From: Leifsonia sp. 466MF
GTDB lineage: Bacteria > Actinomycetota > Actinomycetes > Actinomycetales > Microbacteriaceae
Length of the DNA: 64,000 bases
Assembly: GCF_900100265.1 (NCBI RefSeq)
Contig: NZ_LT629696.1
Coordinates: 3,782,001-3,846,000, forward strand
Direction of reading: 5' to 3'
Shown here: piece by piece, positions 25,994 to 34,614 of the stretch
Numbering within the stretch: position 1 is the stretch's first letter
Layout of the letters: every line of letters starts with the position of its first letter
The notes under the pieces: model-generated
The model's database searches: none
Told to the model about the DNA's origin: nothing
The model's input: the letters and a program-made list of their open reading frames with translations, nothing else
Translations under genes and position numbers: made by a program

Positions 25994-27964
25994 GTGCCTC
26001 GAATCCTCCGTGTGATCGGCCCTGCCGCGCTGCTCGTCGCAGCCGTGGCGGCGATGATCGCCGCCCTCGCGTTCGGCGGAGGAGCGAACGCGCCGCTGCT
26101 CGCGGACCCGGGTGCGCTCGTGCGCTGGGGACTGCCCGCGGCGACCCTGGTGGTCAACCTCAGCCTGGCGGGCACGGTGGGCGCCCTGGTCCTGGCCTGC
26201 TTCGCGTTCAGCCCGGATCGCGACGAGTACGGCAACGCCCTCGATTTCGCCGCCGGCAGCGCCGCGGTGATGACGGTCGCGTCCGCCGCGACGGGACTGT
26301 TCACCTTCGTCAGCGTGTCGAACGTGCCCTGGTCGTTCGACGCGACCTTCAGCAATGGGCTCAGCTCGTTCATCACCAGCGTTTCGCTGGGCCAGGCGTG
26401 GCTCGGGATCACCCTCATCGCCGCGGCCGTCACGGTGCTGTGCTTCGCGGTTCGCAACCAGACGGCGATCGTCTTCGTCACCCTGCTGGCCATGGCGACC
26501 GTCGTGCCGATGGCGCAGCAGGGCCACAGCGCGGAGGCAGCCGGTCACGACGCCGCGGTGACGTCGTTCGGGCTCCACGTGCTGTTCGCGGCGATCTGGC
26601 TGGGCGGCCTGGTGACGCTCATCGTGGTGAAGCAGCGGCTGGGCAACGGACGACTCGTCACCGTCCTGGAGCGGTACTCGACCGTCGCGCTGATCTGCTT
26701 CGTGGTCGTCGCCGCGTCCGGATATGTCAACGCCGAGCTCCGCGTCGGGACCCTGGCGGAGCTGGCGACGCCGTACGGCATCCTCGTGCTGGTCAAGGTC
26801 GCCGCGCTCGTCGTGCTCGGCCTGTTCGGCCTCACGCAGCGGCGGTACCTGATCGGTCGGCTCAAGCAGTCCGGCGAGCCGCGGAGCTTCTGGTGGATCG
26901 TCGTGGCCGAGCTGGCGTTCATGGGCATCGCGTCCGGCGTCGCCGCAGCGCTCGCCCGCACGGTCACGCCCGTCCCGGAGACGCGTGCGGCCACCCCGAC
27001 GCCCGCCGAGATCCTCACCGGAGAGAAGCTGCCTCCCGCTCTCACCTGGGACCGGCTGTTCACCTCGTGGAACTTCGACCTGCTGTGGGTGCTGGCCTGC
27101 GCCTTCGGCCTGTTCCTCTACTTCGCCGGGGTCTGGCGGTTGCGCAAACGCGGCGACGCGTGGCCGATCTACCGCACGGTGCTGTGGACGCTGGGCATCG
27201 TCCTGCTGTTCTACATCACCAACGGCGGCGTCAACGTCTACGAGAAGTACCTGTTCTCGGCCCACATGTCGGCGCACATGGTGCTGACGATGGGGGTGCC
27301 CCTGCTGCTCGTCCCCGGTGCGCCGATCACCCTGGCGGCGCGGGCGATCCGGAAGCGTCGCGACGGCTCGCGCGGCGGCCGGGAGTGGCTGCTCCTCGCC
27401 GTGCACTCGCGTTTCGCGGGTGTGATCTCCAACCCGATCGTCGCGGCGATCCTGTTCGCCGGGTCGCTCTGGGTCTTCTACTACACGCCTGTCTTCCGCT
27501 GGGCGACGACCGACCACATCGGGCACGAGTGGATGATCGTCCACTTCCTGATCACTGGCTACCTCTTCGTGCAGTCGCTGATCGGGATCGACCCGGTCAA
27601 GTACCGCCTCCCGTACCCGTTCCGACTGCTCCTGCTGCTGCTCACGATGGCGTTCCACGCGTTCTTCGGGCTCTCGATCATGCAGATGCACGGACTGCTG
27701 CTGGCCGATTGGTTCGGGGCCATGGGCCGAACCTGGGGGGACTCCCCGCTCGTCGACCAGCAGGCCGGCGGCGGCATCGCGTGGAGCATCGGCGAGATCC
27801 CCACGGTGATCCTCGCCATCGTCGTGGCGATCCAGTGGAGCCGCAGTGACGAGCGCGAGACGAAGCGGCGCGACCGCAACGCGGATCGCACGGGCGAGGC
27901 CGAACTGAGGGCGTACAACGAGCGGCTGGCGCGCATGGCCGACCGCGACCGCGTCTCCCGCTGA
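25994..27964 (+). CDS. CopD / CtaG-type fusion: copper and cytochrome oxidase assembly membrane protein
   Basis: 656 aa with about 14 membrane segments. The N-terminal half resembles the CopD copper-import domain (AGHDAAVTSFGLHVLFAAIWLGGL; TVALICFVVVAASGYVNAELR). The C-terminal half resembles caa3_CtaG (LFSAHMSAHMVLTMGVPLLLV; DHIGHEWMIVHFLITGYLF; HAFFGLSIMQMHGLLLADWF), whose His/Met pairs in the membrane could carry copper to cytochrome oxidase. Such fusions are annotated as cytochrome c oxidase assembly proteins in actinobacteria. GTG start 6 nt after TAGGCT (25982-25987), leaderless. Stands alone. Confidence 0.88.
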   Translation: MPRILRVIGPAALLVAAVAAMIAALAFGGGANAPLLADPGALVRWGLPAATLVVNLSLAGTVGALVLACFAFSPDRDEYGNALDFAAGSAAVMTVASAATGLFTFVSVSNVPWSFDATFSNGLSSFITSVSLGQAWLGITLIAAAVTVLCFAVRNQTAIVFVTLLAMATVVPMAQQGHSAEAAGHDAAVTSFGLHVLFAAIWLGGLVTLIVVKQRLGNGRLVTVLERYSTVALICFVVVAASGYVNAELRVGTLAELATPYGILVLVKVAALVVLGLFGLTQRRYLIGRLKQSGEPRSFWWIVVAELAFMGIASGVAAALARTVTPVPETRAATPTPAEILTGEKLPPALTWDRLFTSWNFDLLWVLACAFGLFLYFAGVWRLRKRGDAWPIYRTVLWTLGIVLLFYITNGGVNVYEKYLFSAHMSAHMVLTMGVPLLLVPGAPITLAARAIRKRRDGSRGGREWLLLAVHSRFAGVISNPIVAAILFAGSLWVFYYTPVFRWATTDHIGHEWMIVHFLITGYLFVQSLIGIDPVKYRLPYPFRLLLLLLTMAFHAFFGLSIMQMHGLLLADWFGAMGRTWGDSPLVDQQAGGGIAWSIGEIPTVILAIVVAIQWSRSDERETKRRDRNADRTGEAELRAYNERLARMADRDRVSR

Positions 27965-28007
27965 CCCGTTGCTCGAAGACGGCCCGGGCTGGGGTCGGCG
28001 CTCGCGC

Positions 28008-29054
28008 TCAGGGCTCCTGCGCGACGACGATGTCGAGCGAGCCGTCCGAGCGGATGGTGACACTGCTGAGACTCATCGCGAACGGCTCCGGATCGCTGCG
28101 CGGGGTCACCGTTCCGTCGAACAGCGACTGGACGGTCACGTCGAGGTGCGCGACGCCGACCATCCGGCCGGTGGCCCATCCCGTGTCCCCTGCCTGCAGC
28201 CGGACGTCGGGGTAGGTGTCGATCGACCAGGAGGGGTCGCCCTGCACCCGGTCGTCGATCTCGACGCCGAAGGGGCACCCGGCGGGTTGCAGCACGTGCT
28301 GCTCGGCGCAGCGGTCGAGGAAGCCGTCGACCTGCTTCTGCACCGCGGAGGTGAACGCGGGGGTGGGCTGCGCATCCACCGTGGTCTCGGTGATCCGGCC
28401 GGGCGAGGCGGATGCGGCGACGGGCGTGGCGCGGACGTAGCGCGAGCTGTGGCTCAGTTCGAGGGGCGCGAGCGGCAGCACGAGGTAGTCGGCGGAGACG
28501 GTGAAGGCGTCGGCGGGCTGATCGGGCGATGCGGCGCGCGGGTTCACGGTGTGGCGGCCGACGGTGAAGGTGGAGGCGTGCGCGACGGTGATGCGCGCGA
28601 CGCCGACGGGCGAGGTCGCGAACGACCAGGTGGGCAGAATCCCGAGCACAGCTCCCGTCTGACGGACGCGGAACGTCGCCGACACGGGGTCGCCGTTCGC
28701 GACGGCCCGCACGACGACGGTGTGGACGCCGTCCGCTCCGGTCGTGTCGGAGGTGACGGCGATATCGCGCACGGCCGGCAGGATGTCGGAGCGCAGGAGC
28801 TCGCGGGAGGCGCCCACCGGGAGCCGCGCGGCGTCCAGGGCCGAGGAGGTCGGGTTGGCTCCCGGCATGGCGAGAGCTGTGGACACGTCATGGGAGGCGA
28901 TCGACTCCGCGAACGCCGTGACGAAACCGGTCGGGCTGTAATACGCGCGCTGCACTGCGCCGAAGCCCGCAAGCACAGCGGCGACCAGGAGGACGCCGAC
29001 ACCCGACCAGATCAGGACGGCGCGTCGGTGCGCGTGCGCATCCCCCACAGCCAT
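28008..29054 (-). CDS. Membrane-anchored exported protein, paralog of the 9.7-10.8 kb gene
   Basis: 348 aa. A charged N-terminus (GDAHAHRR), one membrane segment (about residues 12-32), then an extracytoplasmic region. Shares with the protein at 9718-10776 the order of domains and the motif FLDRCAEQHVLQPAGCPFGV (two cysteines, P-x-G-C-x-F). No known family recognised. Divergent from the Pif1-type helicase with 93 bp between the starts. Confidence 0.8.
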   Translation of the reverse strand: MAVGDAHAHRRAVLIWSGVGVLLVAAVLAGFGAVQRAYYSPTGFVTAFAESIASHDVSTALAMPGANPTSSALDAARLPVGASRELLRSDILPAVRDIAVTSDTTGADGVHTVVVRAVANGDPVSATFRVRQTGAVLGILPTWSFATSPVGVARITVAHASTFTVGRHTVNPRAASPDQPADAFTVSADYLVLPLAPLELSHSSRYVRATPVAASASPGRITETTVDAQPTPAFTSAVQKQVDGFLDRCAEQHVLQPAGCPFGVEIDDRVQGDPSWSIDTYPDVRLQAGDTGWATGRMVGVAHLDVTVQSLFDGTVTPRSDPEPFAMSLSSVTIRSDGSLDIVVAQEP

Positions 29055-29147
29055 GAGGCCATCCTAGGGTCCTGTGGATGAGCGGCTCCGGGGAGCTGCG
29101 CCGGGTTAGAGTAGTCCGGCAGGTCGGGCGACACGGAAGGGGCGGGG

Positions 29148-30464
29148 ATGGGCCGGCTTTCCCTCTCGCCGGAGCAGCAGGCGGTGTTCGAGCTCATCGA
29201 GCACACCCGCGAGCATGTCTTCGTGACCGGCCGTGCCGGCACAGGCAAGTCGACGCTTCTCAACCACCTCTCGTGGAACACCGAGAAGTCGCTCGTCATC
29301 GCGGCACCGACGGGTGTCGCCGCGCTCAATGTCGGCGGCCAGACCATCCACTCGCTGTTCCGGCTGCCGATCGGCGTCATCGCCGACCACGCCATCGACC
29401 AGAGCGCCGAGCTGCGCAAGCTGCTGAACAGCATCGACACGCTCGTCATCGACGAGGTCTCGATGGTGAACGCCGACCTGATGGATGCGGTGGATCGCAG
29501 CCTGCGCCAGGCACGTCAGCGGGCGGGCGAGCCGTTCGGCGGCGTCCAGGTCGTGCTGTTCGGCGATCCGTACCAGCTCGCCCCGGTTCCCGGCGACCGC
29601 GAGGAGCGCGCCTACTTCGCCGACACCTACCGCTCGATGTGGTTCTTCGACGCGCGCGTCTGGCAGGAGACCGATCTGCGCATCGTCGAGCTGCTGCAGG
29701 TGCACCGCCAGCACGAATCCGACTTCCGGTTCATGCTCAACGCCGTGCGCCACGGACAGGTCACCAAGGAGATCGCCGACCGGTTGAACGAGGTCGGCGC
29801 GCGCCCGGCCCCCGACGACGGCACCATCACCCTCGCCACCCGCAACGACACGGTCAACCGCATCAACGCGCAGGCGCTGGAGCGCCTCCCGGGCCGCGCT
29901 CTCACCGCGAAGGCGGAGGTCAGCGGTGACTTCGGCGGACGCAATTTCCCGGCCGACGAGTCGCTCGAGCTCAAGGTGGGCGCCCAGGTGATGTTCCTGC
30001 GCAACGACGTGGGCCAGGGCGACGGGCCGCGCTGGGTGAACGGCACCATCGGCACGGTCACGCGCATCGACTCCAACGTCTACGTGGATGTCGACGGCGA
30101 GGTGCACGAGGTCGAGCCGGCGATCTGGGAGAAGTTCAAGTACACCTGGTCGCCCGAGACGAAGAAGCTGACGAAGGACGTCGTGGCGGAGTTCACGCAG
30201 TTCCCGCTGCGGCTGGCGTGGGCCGTCACCATCCACAAGTCGCAGGGCAAGACCTACGACGCGGCGATCGTCGATCTCGGGACGCGCGCGTTCACCTCGG
30301 GGCAGACGTACGTCGCCCTGAGCAGGATCACGACGCTCGACGGGCTGTACCTCACGAGGCCGCTGCGGCCGAGCGACATCACCGTCGACCCGGATGTGGA
30401 GCGCTTCATGCGCGACGCCCGACCGGTGACGATCCCCGTCGCGGGCGCCCAGCAGGCCGGATGA
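29148..30464 (+). CDS. Pif1-type DNA helicase (superfamily 1B)
   Basis: 438-aa AAA/UvrD-like helicase. Walker A TGRAGTGKST (residues 27-36), motif Ia AAPTGVAALNVGGQTIHSLF, Walker B TLVIDEVSMV, motif III LFGDPYQLAPV, and the C-terminal motif AWAVTIHKSQGKTYD with YVALSRIT. Pif1 proteins remove obstacles such as G-quadruplexes and R-loops, which would suit a 70 percent GC genome. Extra domains of eukaryotic Pif1 are absent. ATG preceded by GGAAGGGGCGGGG; TAGAGT near 29108 is a likely -10. A gene for an FHA protein follows. Confidence 0.92.
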   Translation: MGRLSLSPEQQAVFELIEHTREHVFVTGRAGTGKSTLLNHLSWNTEKSLVIAAPTGVAALNVGGQTIHSLFRLPIGVIADHAIDQSAELRKLLNSIDTLVIDEVSMVNADLMDAVDRSLRQARQRAGEPFGGVQVVLFGDPYQLAPVPGDREERAYFADTYRSMWFFDARVWQETDLRIVELLQVHRQHESDFRFMLNAVRHGQVTKEIADRLNEVGARPAPDDGTITLATRNDTVNRINAQALERLPGRALTAKAEVSGDFGGRNFPADESLELKVGAQVMFLRNDVGQGDGPRWVNGTIGTVTRIDSNVYVDVDGEVHEVEPAIWEKFKYTWSPETKKLTKDVVAEFTQFPLRLAWAVTIHKSQGKTYDAAIVDLGTRAFTSGQTYVALSRITTLDGLYLTRPLRPSDITVDPDVERFMRDARPVTIPVAGAQQAG

Positions 30465-30501
30465 GACGAGCGCTGACGATGCATCAGGAGAGGGGTCGAA
30501 C

Positions 30502-30855
30502 GTGGCGGTGACCTTCGTGCTGGACTTCAGCGACGGACAGCACATCGAGACGAGCGGCAACGGCGTGATCGGGCGCAACCCGGCCGTCCACACGCCGGGG
30601 ACGGAGATGGACGACCCCGGTCATGTGCAGCTGATCACGATCCAGGACGACGTGAAGTCGGTGTCGCGCGCGCATCTGGCGTTCGGTCAGTACGACGGCG
30701 TGTTCTGGGTGATGGACCTGGGCTCCGCCAACGGCACCACGATCACCTACCCGGGTGAAGGCACGTTCGCCTGCGATCCGAAGACGCGGCACGAGGTCGA
30801 CCCGGGGTCGATCGTGCGGTTCGGCGCGGAGTCGTTCGCACTGACCCGCCGCTGA
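30502..30855 (+). CDS. Stand-alone FHA domain protein
   Basis: 117 aa, essentially one forkhead-associated domain: GVIGRNP (phosphate loop Arg), SVSRAHLAFG (Ser-Arg-x-His core) and DLGSANGTTI (Asn-Gly). All phosphothreonine-binding residues are present, so it should read Ser/Thr kinase signals. Preceded by CAGGAGAGGGG, 37 nt after the helicase, so probably co-transcribed with it. Partner and kinase are unknown. Confidence 0.92.
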   Translation: MAVTFVLDFSDGQHIETSGNGVIGRNPAVHTPGTEMDDPGHVQLITIQDDVKSVSRAHLAFGQYDGVFWVMDLGSANGTTITYPGEGTFACDPKTRHEVDPGSIVRFGAESFALTRR

Positions 30856-30909
30856 CGCGTCGCTGACGCGTCGCTGACCCGGCCGCGCGGGAGCGTGCCC
30901 GGCGCGTCG

Positions 30910-31461
30910 TCAGTGGTGGTGATGCACCGTGACGGCGGCGATGCCCGCGTCGGTGAGCCCGAGCGCCGGGATGGTGACGGCGCAGACCGCGCAGGCGCTC
31001 AGCACGAGCGCGAGGAAGAAGCGCAGTCCGCCCTGGTCGGGTCGGGCCTTGCCGGCGCGGATGACGACCGCTGCGGTGGCTGCGACGGCGACATCCAGCA
31101 GGGAGGCCGCGCCCATCGGAATGAGCGGGAGCGCGATGACCGTGCCGCCGGACGCCGTTGCTCCGACGATGGCGAGCGCTGCCCAGAGCCCGACCGGGAG
31201 GAGGGCCAGCGCGGGGACGAGGCGGAACGCCGGAGGACGATCGCGCGCGAGGGTCGCGGCCGCCCATCCCAGCTCCGCCACCGCGAGCAGGAGGAAGGCG
31301 GCCAGCAGAGCAGGGGGTGCGCTGGGGGCGAGCGCCGCGTGAAGCAGCCCCGCCCCCAGAGCGGCCACGGCGAGGAAGGCGCGGGTCGCCGAGCCCACCG
31401 CGACGGCCGTGGTGGCCGAGGCGGCGGGGGCGACCCGCAGCGTTCCTGTCATCCTGCTCAT
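30910..31461 (-). CDS. Hypothetical membrane protein with C-terminal His tail
   Basis: 183 aa, Ala/Leu rich, with four to five hydrophobic helices (about residues 22-45, 48-70, 80-100, 110-130, 150-175). No family recognised. The protein ends VTVHHHH, four histidines at the extreme C-terminus. A second in-frame ATG three codons later is also possible; neither has a clear ribosome binding site. Lies 20 nt after the DUF4383 gene on the same strand, so they are likely co-transcribed. Confidence 0.65.
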   Translation of the reverse strand: MSRMTGTLRVAPAASATTAVAVGSATRAFLAVAALGAGLLHAALAPSAPPALLAAFLLLAVAELGWAAATLARDRPPAFRLVPALALLPVGLWAALAIVGATASGGTVIALPLIPMGAASLLDVAVAATAAVVIRAGKARPDQGGLRFFLALVLSACAVCAVTIPALGLTDAGIAAVTVHHHH

Positions 31462-31481
31462 GGGAGCCGTGGCCCCGCCGG

Positions 31482-31895
31482 TCAGGCGGCGGCCGTCGTG
31501 GCGCGCGTTCCGCGGTCGGCGCCGAGGCCGGTTCCGAGGAGGACGATCGCGCTCACCAGGTGGAGGAAGTGGTCGGGGGTGTTCAGCGCGAGGATGTTCG
31601 CGTCGGTGCCCACCAGGAAGAAGCCCACGATACCGAGCAGCAGGTAGACCGCCCCGACCGTGATGTTGACGGCCTTGGCGGCCGCCACGCGGGTCAGGCC
31701 GGCGATCAGCAGAGCGGCGCCGATGAGGAGGTGGGCGATGTTGTGCAGCGGGTTCACTTCGAAGATGCCCAGCAGCAGACCGCCCTTGGTGGCGACGAAT
31801 CCGACGCCTCCGGTGACAGCGAAGCCGAGCAGCCCGACGAGCAGATAGACCGCTCCGAAGATGGTGGCAACAAGGCGGTTCGGAGATGTGCGCAT
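31482..31895 (-). CDS. DUF4383 membrane protein
   Basis: 137 aa with four hydrophobic helices. The family pattern is clear: VNPLHNIAHLLIGAALLIAG in the middle and LNTPDHFLHLVSAIVLLGTGL near the end, with conserved histidines in the membrane, plus VYLLLGIVGFFLVG. Function not established. GGAAGGAAC precedes the ATG. Divergent from the serine-hydrolase-like lipoprotein gene. Confidence 0.88.
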   Translation of the reverse strand: MRTSPNRLVATIFGAVYLLVGLLGFAVTGGVGFVATKGGLLLGIFEVNPLHNIAHLLIGAALLIAGLTRVAAAKAVNITVGAVYLLLGIVGFFLVGTDANILALNTPDHFLHLVSAIVLLGTGLGADRGTRATTAAA

Positions 31896-32059
31896 TGTTC
31901 GTTCCTTCCGTAGGACGGCGCACGGACGCGCGCCTCACTTGTCCATTCGCAGCATCGGCCCGATCGGATTGCGGCCACAGCCCCTTGCGCGTCCGTTCCG
32001 TTTCTGCCGCACGTTACAATCGCTGGACACGCAGGGCCGACACCCCGGGAGTTTCATCG

Positions 32060-33328
32060 ATGCGACGTCACACGAAGTTCGGGCGGATCGCGCTCGCCGC
32101 GACAGCCGGACTCGTGGCGCTGGTCCTCTCGGCCTGCACCTCGACGGCGGGCGCGAAGCTCCCCGAGCAGCAGAAGGGCGGGTTCTCCGCGGACGTCGAG
32201 AAGCGGCTCTCGTCAGCGGTCACCGACGCGATGACGCTCGCCGACGCCTCCGCCGGTTTCGCCGGGGTGTGGGCGCCCTGGTCCGGGACCTGGACCACCG
32301 CGCAGGGGACGACCACGCGTGGAGGCTCCAAGCCGGTCAGCGAGGACATGCGCTTCCGCATCGGGCAGAACACCACGCCGATGACCTGCACGGTGCTGCT
32401 GCAGCTCGTCGACGACGGAGAGGTGGGGCTCGACGACCCGCTCACCAAGTGGCTTCCCGGACTGGTCGGGGTCGAGGGCGTCACCCTGCGCGAGCTCTGC
32501 CAGAACACCTCCGGCATCGGCGACTACCTGGCGCAGCTCAACCCGGAGTTCATCATGAACCCGACGCGGCAGTGGCCCCCGCTGGAGCTGGCCAGCGACG
32601 GGATCGCGATGCAGCGCTACGGCAACCCCGGCGAGAAGTGGGGTCGCTCGTCCACGAACGCCGTGCTCCTGGGGATGGCCCTCCAGAACGCGACAAGTCG
32701 CAGCTGGCACGACCTCTACAAGCAGTACATCTTCGACAAGCTCGGGATGACGGCGAGCTCCCTGCCCGAGAGCTCGCAGTTCTCGGTGCCCGGCCCGCAT
32801 CCCACCGGGTATTCGGTGGGGCTGGATGGGGCGGGCGCCATCGTCTGCGAGCCGATGCGCGATGTGAGCAGCATGTCGCCGTCCCAGGGCTGGACGTCGG
32901 CCGGAGTCGTCTCCAACGTCACCGACCTGAAAGCGTTCGGCCAGGCGCTCGCATCGGGGAGCCTCCTGACCGAGAAGTCGCGCAAAGCGCAGGCCGACGG
33001 GATCGTGATCGGCCAGTCGTGGGAGAGCTACGGGCTCGGGATGCAGATGCTCGGCCCGCTGCGGGGCAGCAGCGGCGCGGTTCCCGGGTATCTGTCCGCG
33101 ATGTATACGGACCCGGCGTCCGGGCTGACGATCGTCGTCGCGCTCAACAACTCCACACCGGGGCCGGGCTTCGCCCAGCTCCTGGCCCAGCGTCTCGCCT
33201 CCATCGTCTCCAAGACGCCGGCGAAGGAGAAAGGTGCGAAGGTCGTCGCTTCGCTGCCCTGGTCCGAGCAGCAGGCGGTCGACGGGATGACCAAGTCGGC
33301 GCCCTGCCCGGCCAAGAAGGCTGGATAG
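32060..33328 (+). CDS. Beta-lactamase/serine-hydrolase-fold lipoprotein with degenerate active site
   Basis: 422 aa. Lipobox LVLSAC (Cys26) indicates a lipoprotein. The fold is that of class C beta-lactamase/DD-peptidase proteins (MRFRIGQNTTPMTCTVLLQL; DDPLTKWLPGL; VTLRELCQNTSGIGDY; GYSVGLDGAG). However, the catalytic residues are replaced: the S-x-x-K motif reads Q103-N-T-T106, the Y-x-N motif aligns to R196-S-S198, and the H-x-G motif reads S337-S-G339. It is probably not a hydrolase but a binding or structural protein; alternative catalysis cannot be excluded. A good -10 TACAAT lies at 32015-32020. Confidence 0.85.
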   Translation: MRRHTKFGRIALAATAGLVALVLSACTSTAGAKLPEQQKGGFSADVEKRLSSAVTDAMTLADASAGFAGVWAPWSGTWTTAQGTTTRGGSKPVSEDMRFRIGQNTTPMTCTVLLQLVDDGEVGLDDPLTKWLPGLVGVEGVTLRELCQNTSGIGDYLAQLNPEFIMNPTRQWPPLELASDGIAMQRYGNPGEKWGRSSTNAVLLGMALQNATSRSWHDLYKQYIFDKLGMTASSLPESSQFSVPGPHPTGYSVGLDGAGAIVCEPMRDVSSMSPSQGWTSAGVVSNVTDLKAFGQALASGSLLTEKSRKAQADGIVIGQSWESYGLGMQMLGPLRGSSGAVPGYLSAMYTDPASGLTIVVALNNSTPGPGFAQLLAQRLASIVSKTPAKEKGAKVVASLPWSEQQAVDGMTKSAPCPAKKAG

Positions 33329-33346
33329 GCGGCGAACGCGGGCCGG

Positions 33347-33730
33347 TTACGCTCCTGCGAGAGCCGCCAGCTCGGCGCGCACCGGGAAGGCGTCGTCGTC
33401 GAGTACCAGCTGGAGGGCCGACCCGGTCGCCCGGTTGACGATCACCGGGGCCAGCAGGTTGACCGTGCTGCCCTCGGGCGACGGCGTGACCACGACGAGG
33501 AGCAGTGCGTCTGCGGCCTCGGCGATGCCGAGTTCGGCGGCACGGTCGTCCGGCAGCTCCGGGGAGTAGCCGGGCAGGTGGCGCTCGGCGTCGATCGTGA
33601 ACAGCCGGATCTCGGGCCGCTCGATCGAGGCGAGCGTGTACAGCCCGTCGGCGCCGGCGACCGGGTCGAGGTCGAACGCATCGAGCGGCTCGAGTCCGGG
33701 CGGCGGGGTGAGGAAGCGGACGGCGCTCAC
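33347..33730 (-). CDS. fliW: Flagellar assembly factor FliW
   Basis: 127-aa FliW, which binds flagellin in the cytoplasm and, in Bacillus, antagonises the translational repressor CsrA. Recognisable segments are LTPPPGLEPLDAFDLDPV, GLYTLAS, LLVVVTPSPEGSTVNLLAPV and QLVLDDDAFPVRAEL. GTG start overlaps the flgL stop (GTGA). It is the last gene of the minus-strand unit; the usual neighbour csrA is not seen beside it. Confidence 0.9.
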   Translation of the reverse strand: MSAVRFLTPPPGLEPLDAFDLDPVAGADGLYTLASIERPEIRLFTIDAERHLPGYSPELPDDRAAELGIAEAADALLLVVVTPSPEGSTVNLLAPVIVNRATGSALQLVLDDDAFPVRAELAALAGA

Positions 33731-34611
33731 CGGAGGAAGTCCATCAGCGTCGGCTGGAGCACGCGGGCCGTGACGGCGATCGCGGTCTGGTAGTTCACAT
33801 CCTGCGTCTTCAGGTCGAGGATCACCTTGCTCAGGTCGACGTCCTCCAGGGAGGAGCGCTGACCCTCCAGCGCGTTGGCTCCGACGGCGAGCGTGTCCTT
33901 CGCCTTGTCGATGCGGGTCTGCCGACCGCCGACCTCCGCGTGCTCTCCCACGATCGCCTTCATCCTGTCGTCGATCTCCGCGAGGCGCGGGGTGACGTTC
34001 ACACCCGTGCGGAGGTCGTTCACGGTGTTGTCGATCAGCGCGAACACCGACGACGCGCCGGTTCCGAAGACCGCGGCGCCGTCCGCATCCACCCGCACCG
34101 TGGTGTCGGGGCCGATCCTGCGCTCCACTGTACTTCCCGCCGTCCCGGTGAACGAGTAGTCGGGCTGGAAGGCGACGCCGGCGTCCGCGTTGCCCGCGAA
34201 CACCGTGCGGCCGAGGTAGGTCGTGTTGGCGAGCGATAGGAGGCTCTTCTTGAGTCCGTCGAGCTCCGTCGCGATCGACTCCTTCGCCTCGGGCGACATG
34301 GCGCCGTCGTTCGCGCCCTGCAGCGTGAGGTCGCGGACGCGGCGCATGAGCGTCTCGACCGACGTCAGGGCCGAGTCGGCGGTGGTCAGCCAGGCGTCGC
34401 CGTTGCCGACGTTGCGCTGATACTGGGCGGTGGCCGCGGCGTCCGACCGCACTCCCATGGCGCTCGCCGTGGCGGTGGGGTCGTCCGACGGCTTGTTCAG
34501 CAGCCGTCGGCTGGTGGCCTGGTCGTACAGTTGCGCCTGGCGCTGCAGACTGAGCTGCAGGTTGCGCTGGGCGTTGAGGGTCTGGGTGGCGTTGGTCACG
34601 CGGCTGATCAC
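33727..34611 (-). CDS. flgL: Flagellar hook-associated protein 3, FlgL
   Basis: 294-aa junction protein between hook and filament. Flagellin-like ends: MISRVTNATQTLNAQRNLQL at the N-terminus and a C-terminal helix (QTAIAVTARVLQPTLMDFLR). Middle domain short. GTG start, 3 nt after flgK. Secreted by the flagellar type III apparatus, probably with help from FlgN. Confidence 0.95.
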   Translation of the reverse strand: MISRVTNATQTLNAQRNLQLSLQRQAQLYDQATSRRLLNKPSDDPTATASAMGVRSDAAATAQYQRNVGNGDAWLTTADSALTSVETLMRRVRDLTLQGANDGAMSPEAKESIATELDGLKKSLLSLANTTYLGRTVFAGNADAGVAFQPDYSFTGTAGSTVERRIGPDTTVRVDADGAAVFGTGASSVFALIDNTVNDLRTGVNVTPRLAEIDDRMKAIVGEHAEVGGRQTRIDKAKDTLAVGANALEGQRSSLEDVDLSKVILDLKTQDVNYQTAIAVTARVLQPTLMDFLR

Positions 34612-34614
34612 GGT

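Noticed and set aside
25640..28063. Long open frame (807 codons) on the minus strand across hup and the CopD/CtaG gene
   Set aside because: Antisense to two well-supported genes; composition is the repetitive Arg/Asp/His/Gln pattern typical of frame shadows.
30850..30876. Short tandem repeat CGCTGACGCGT after the FHA gene
   Set aside because: Only two and a half copies of an 11-mer; no sign of a mobile element or regulatory role.
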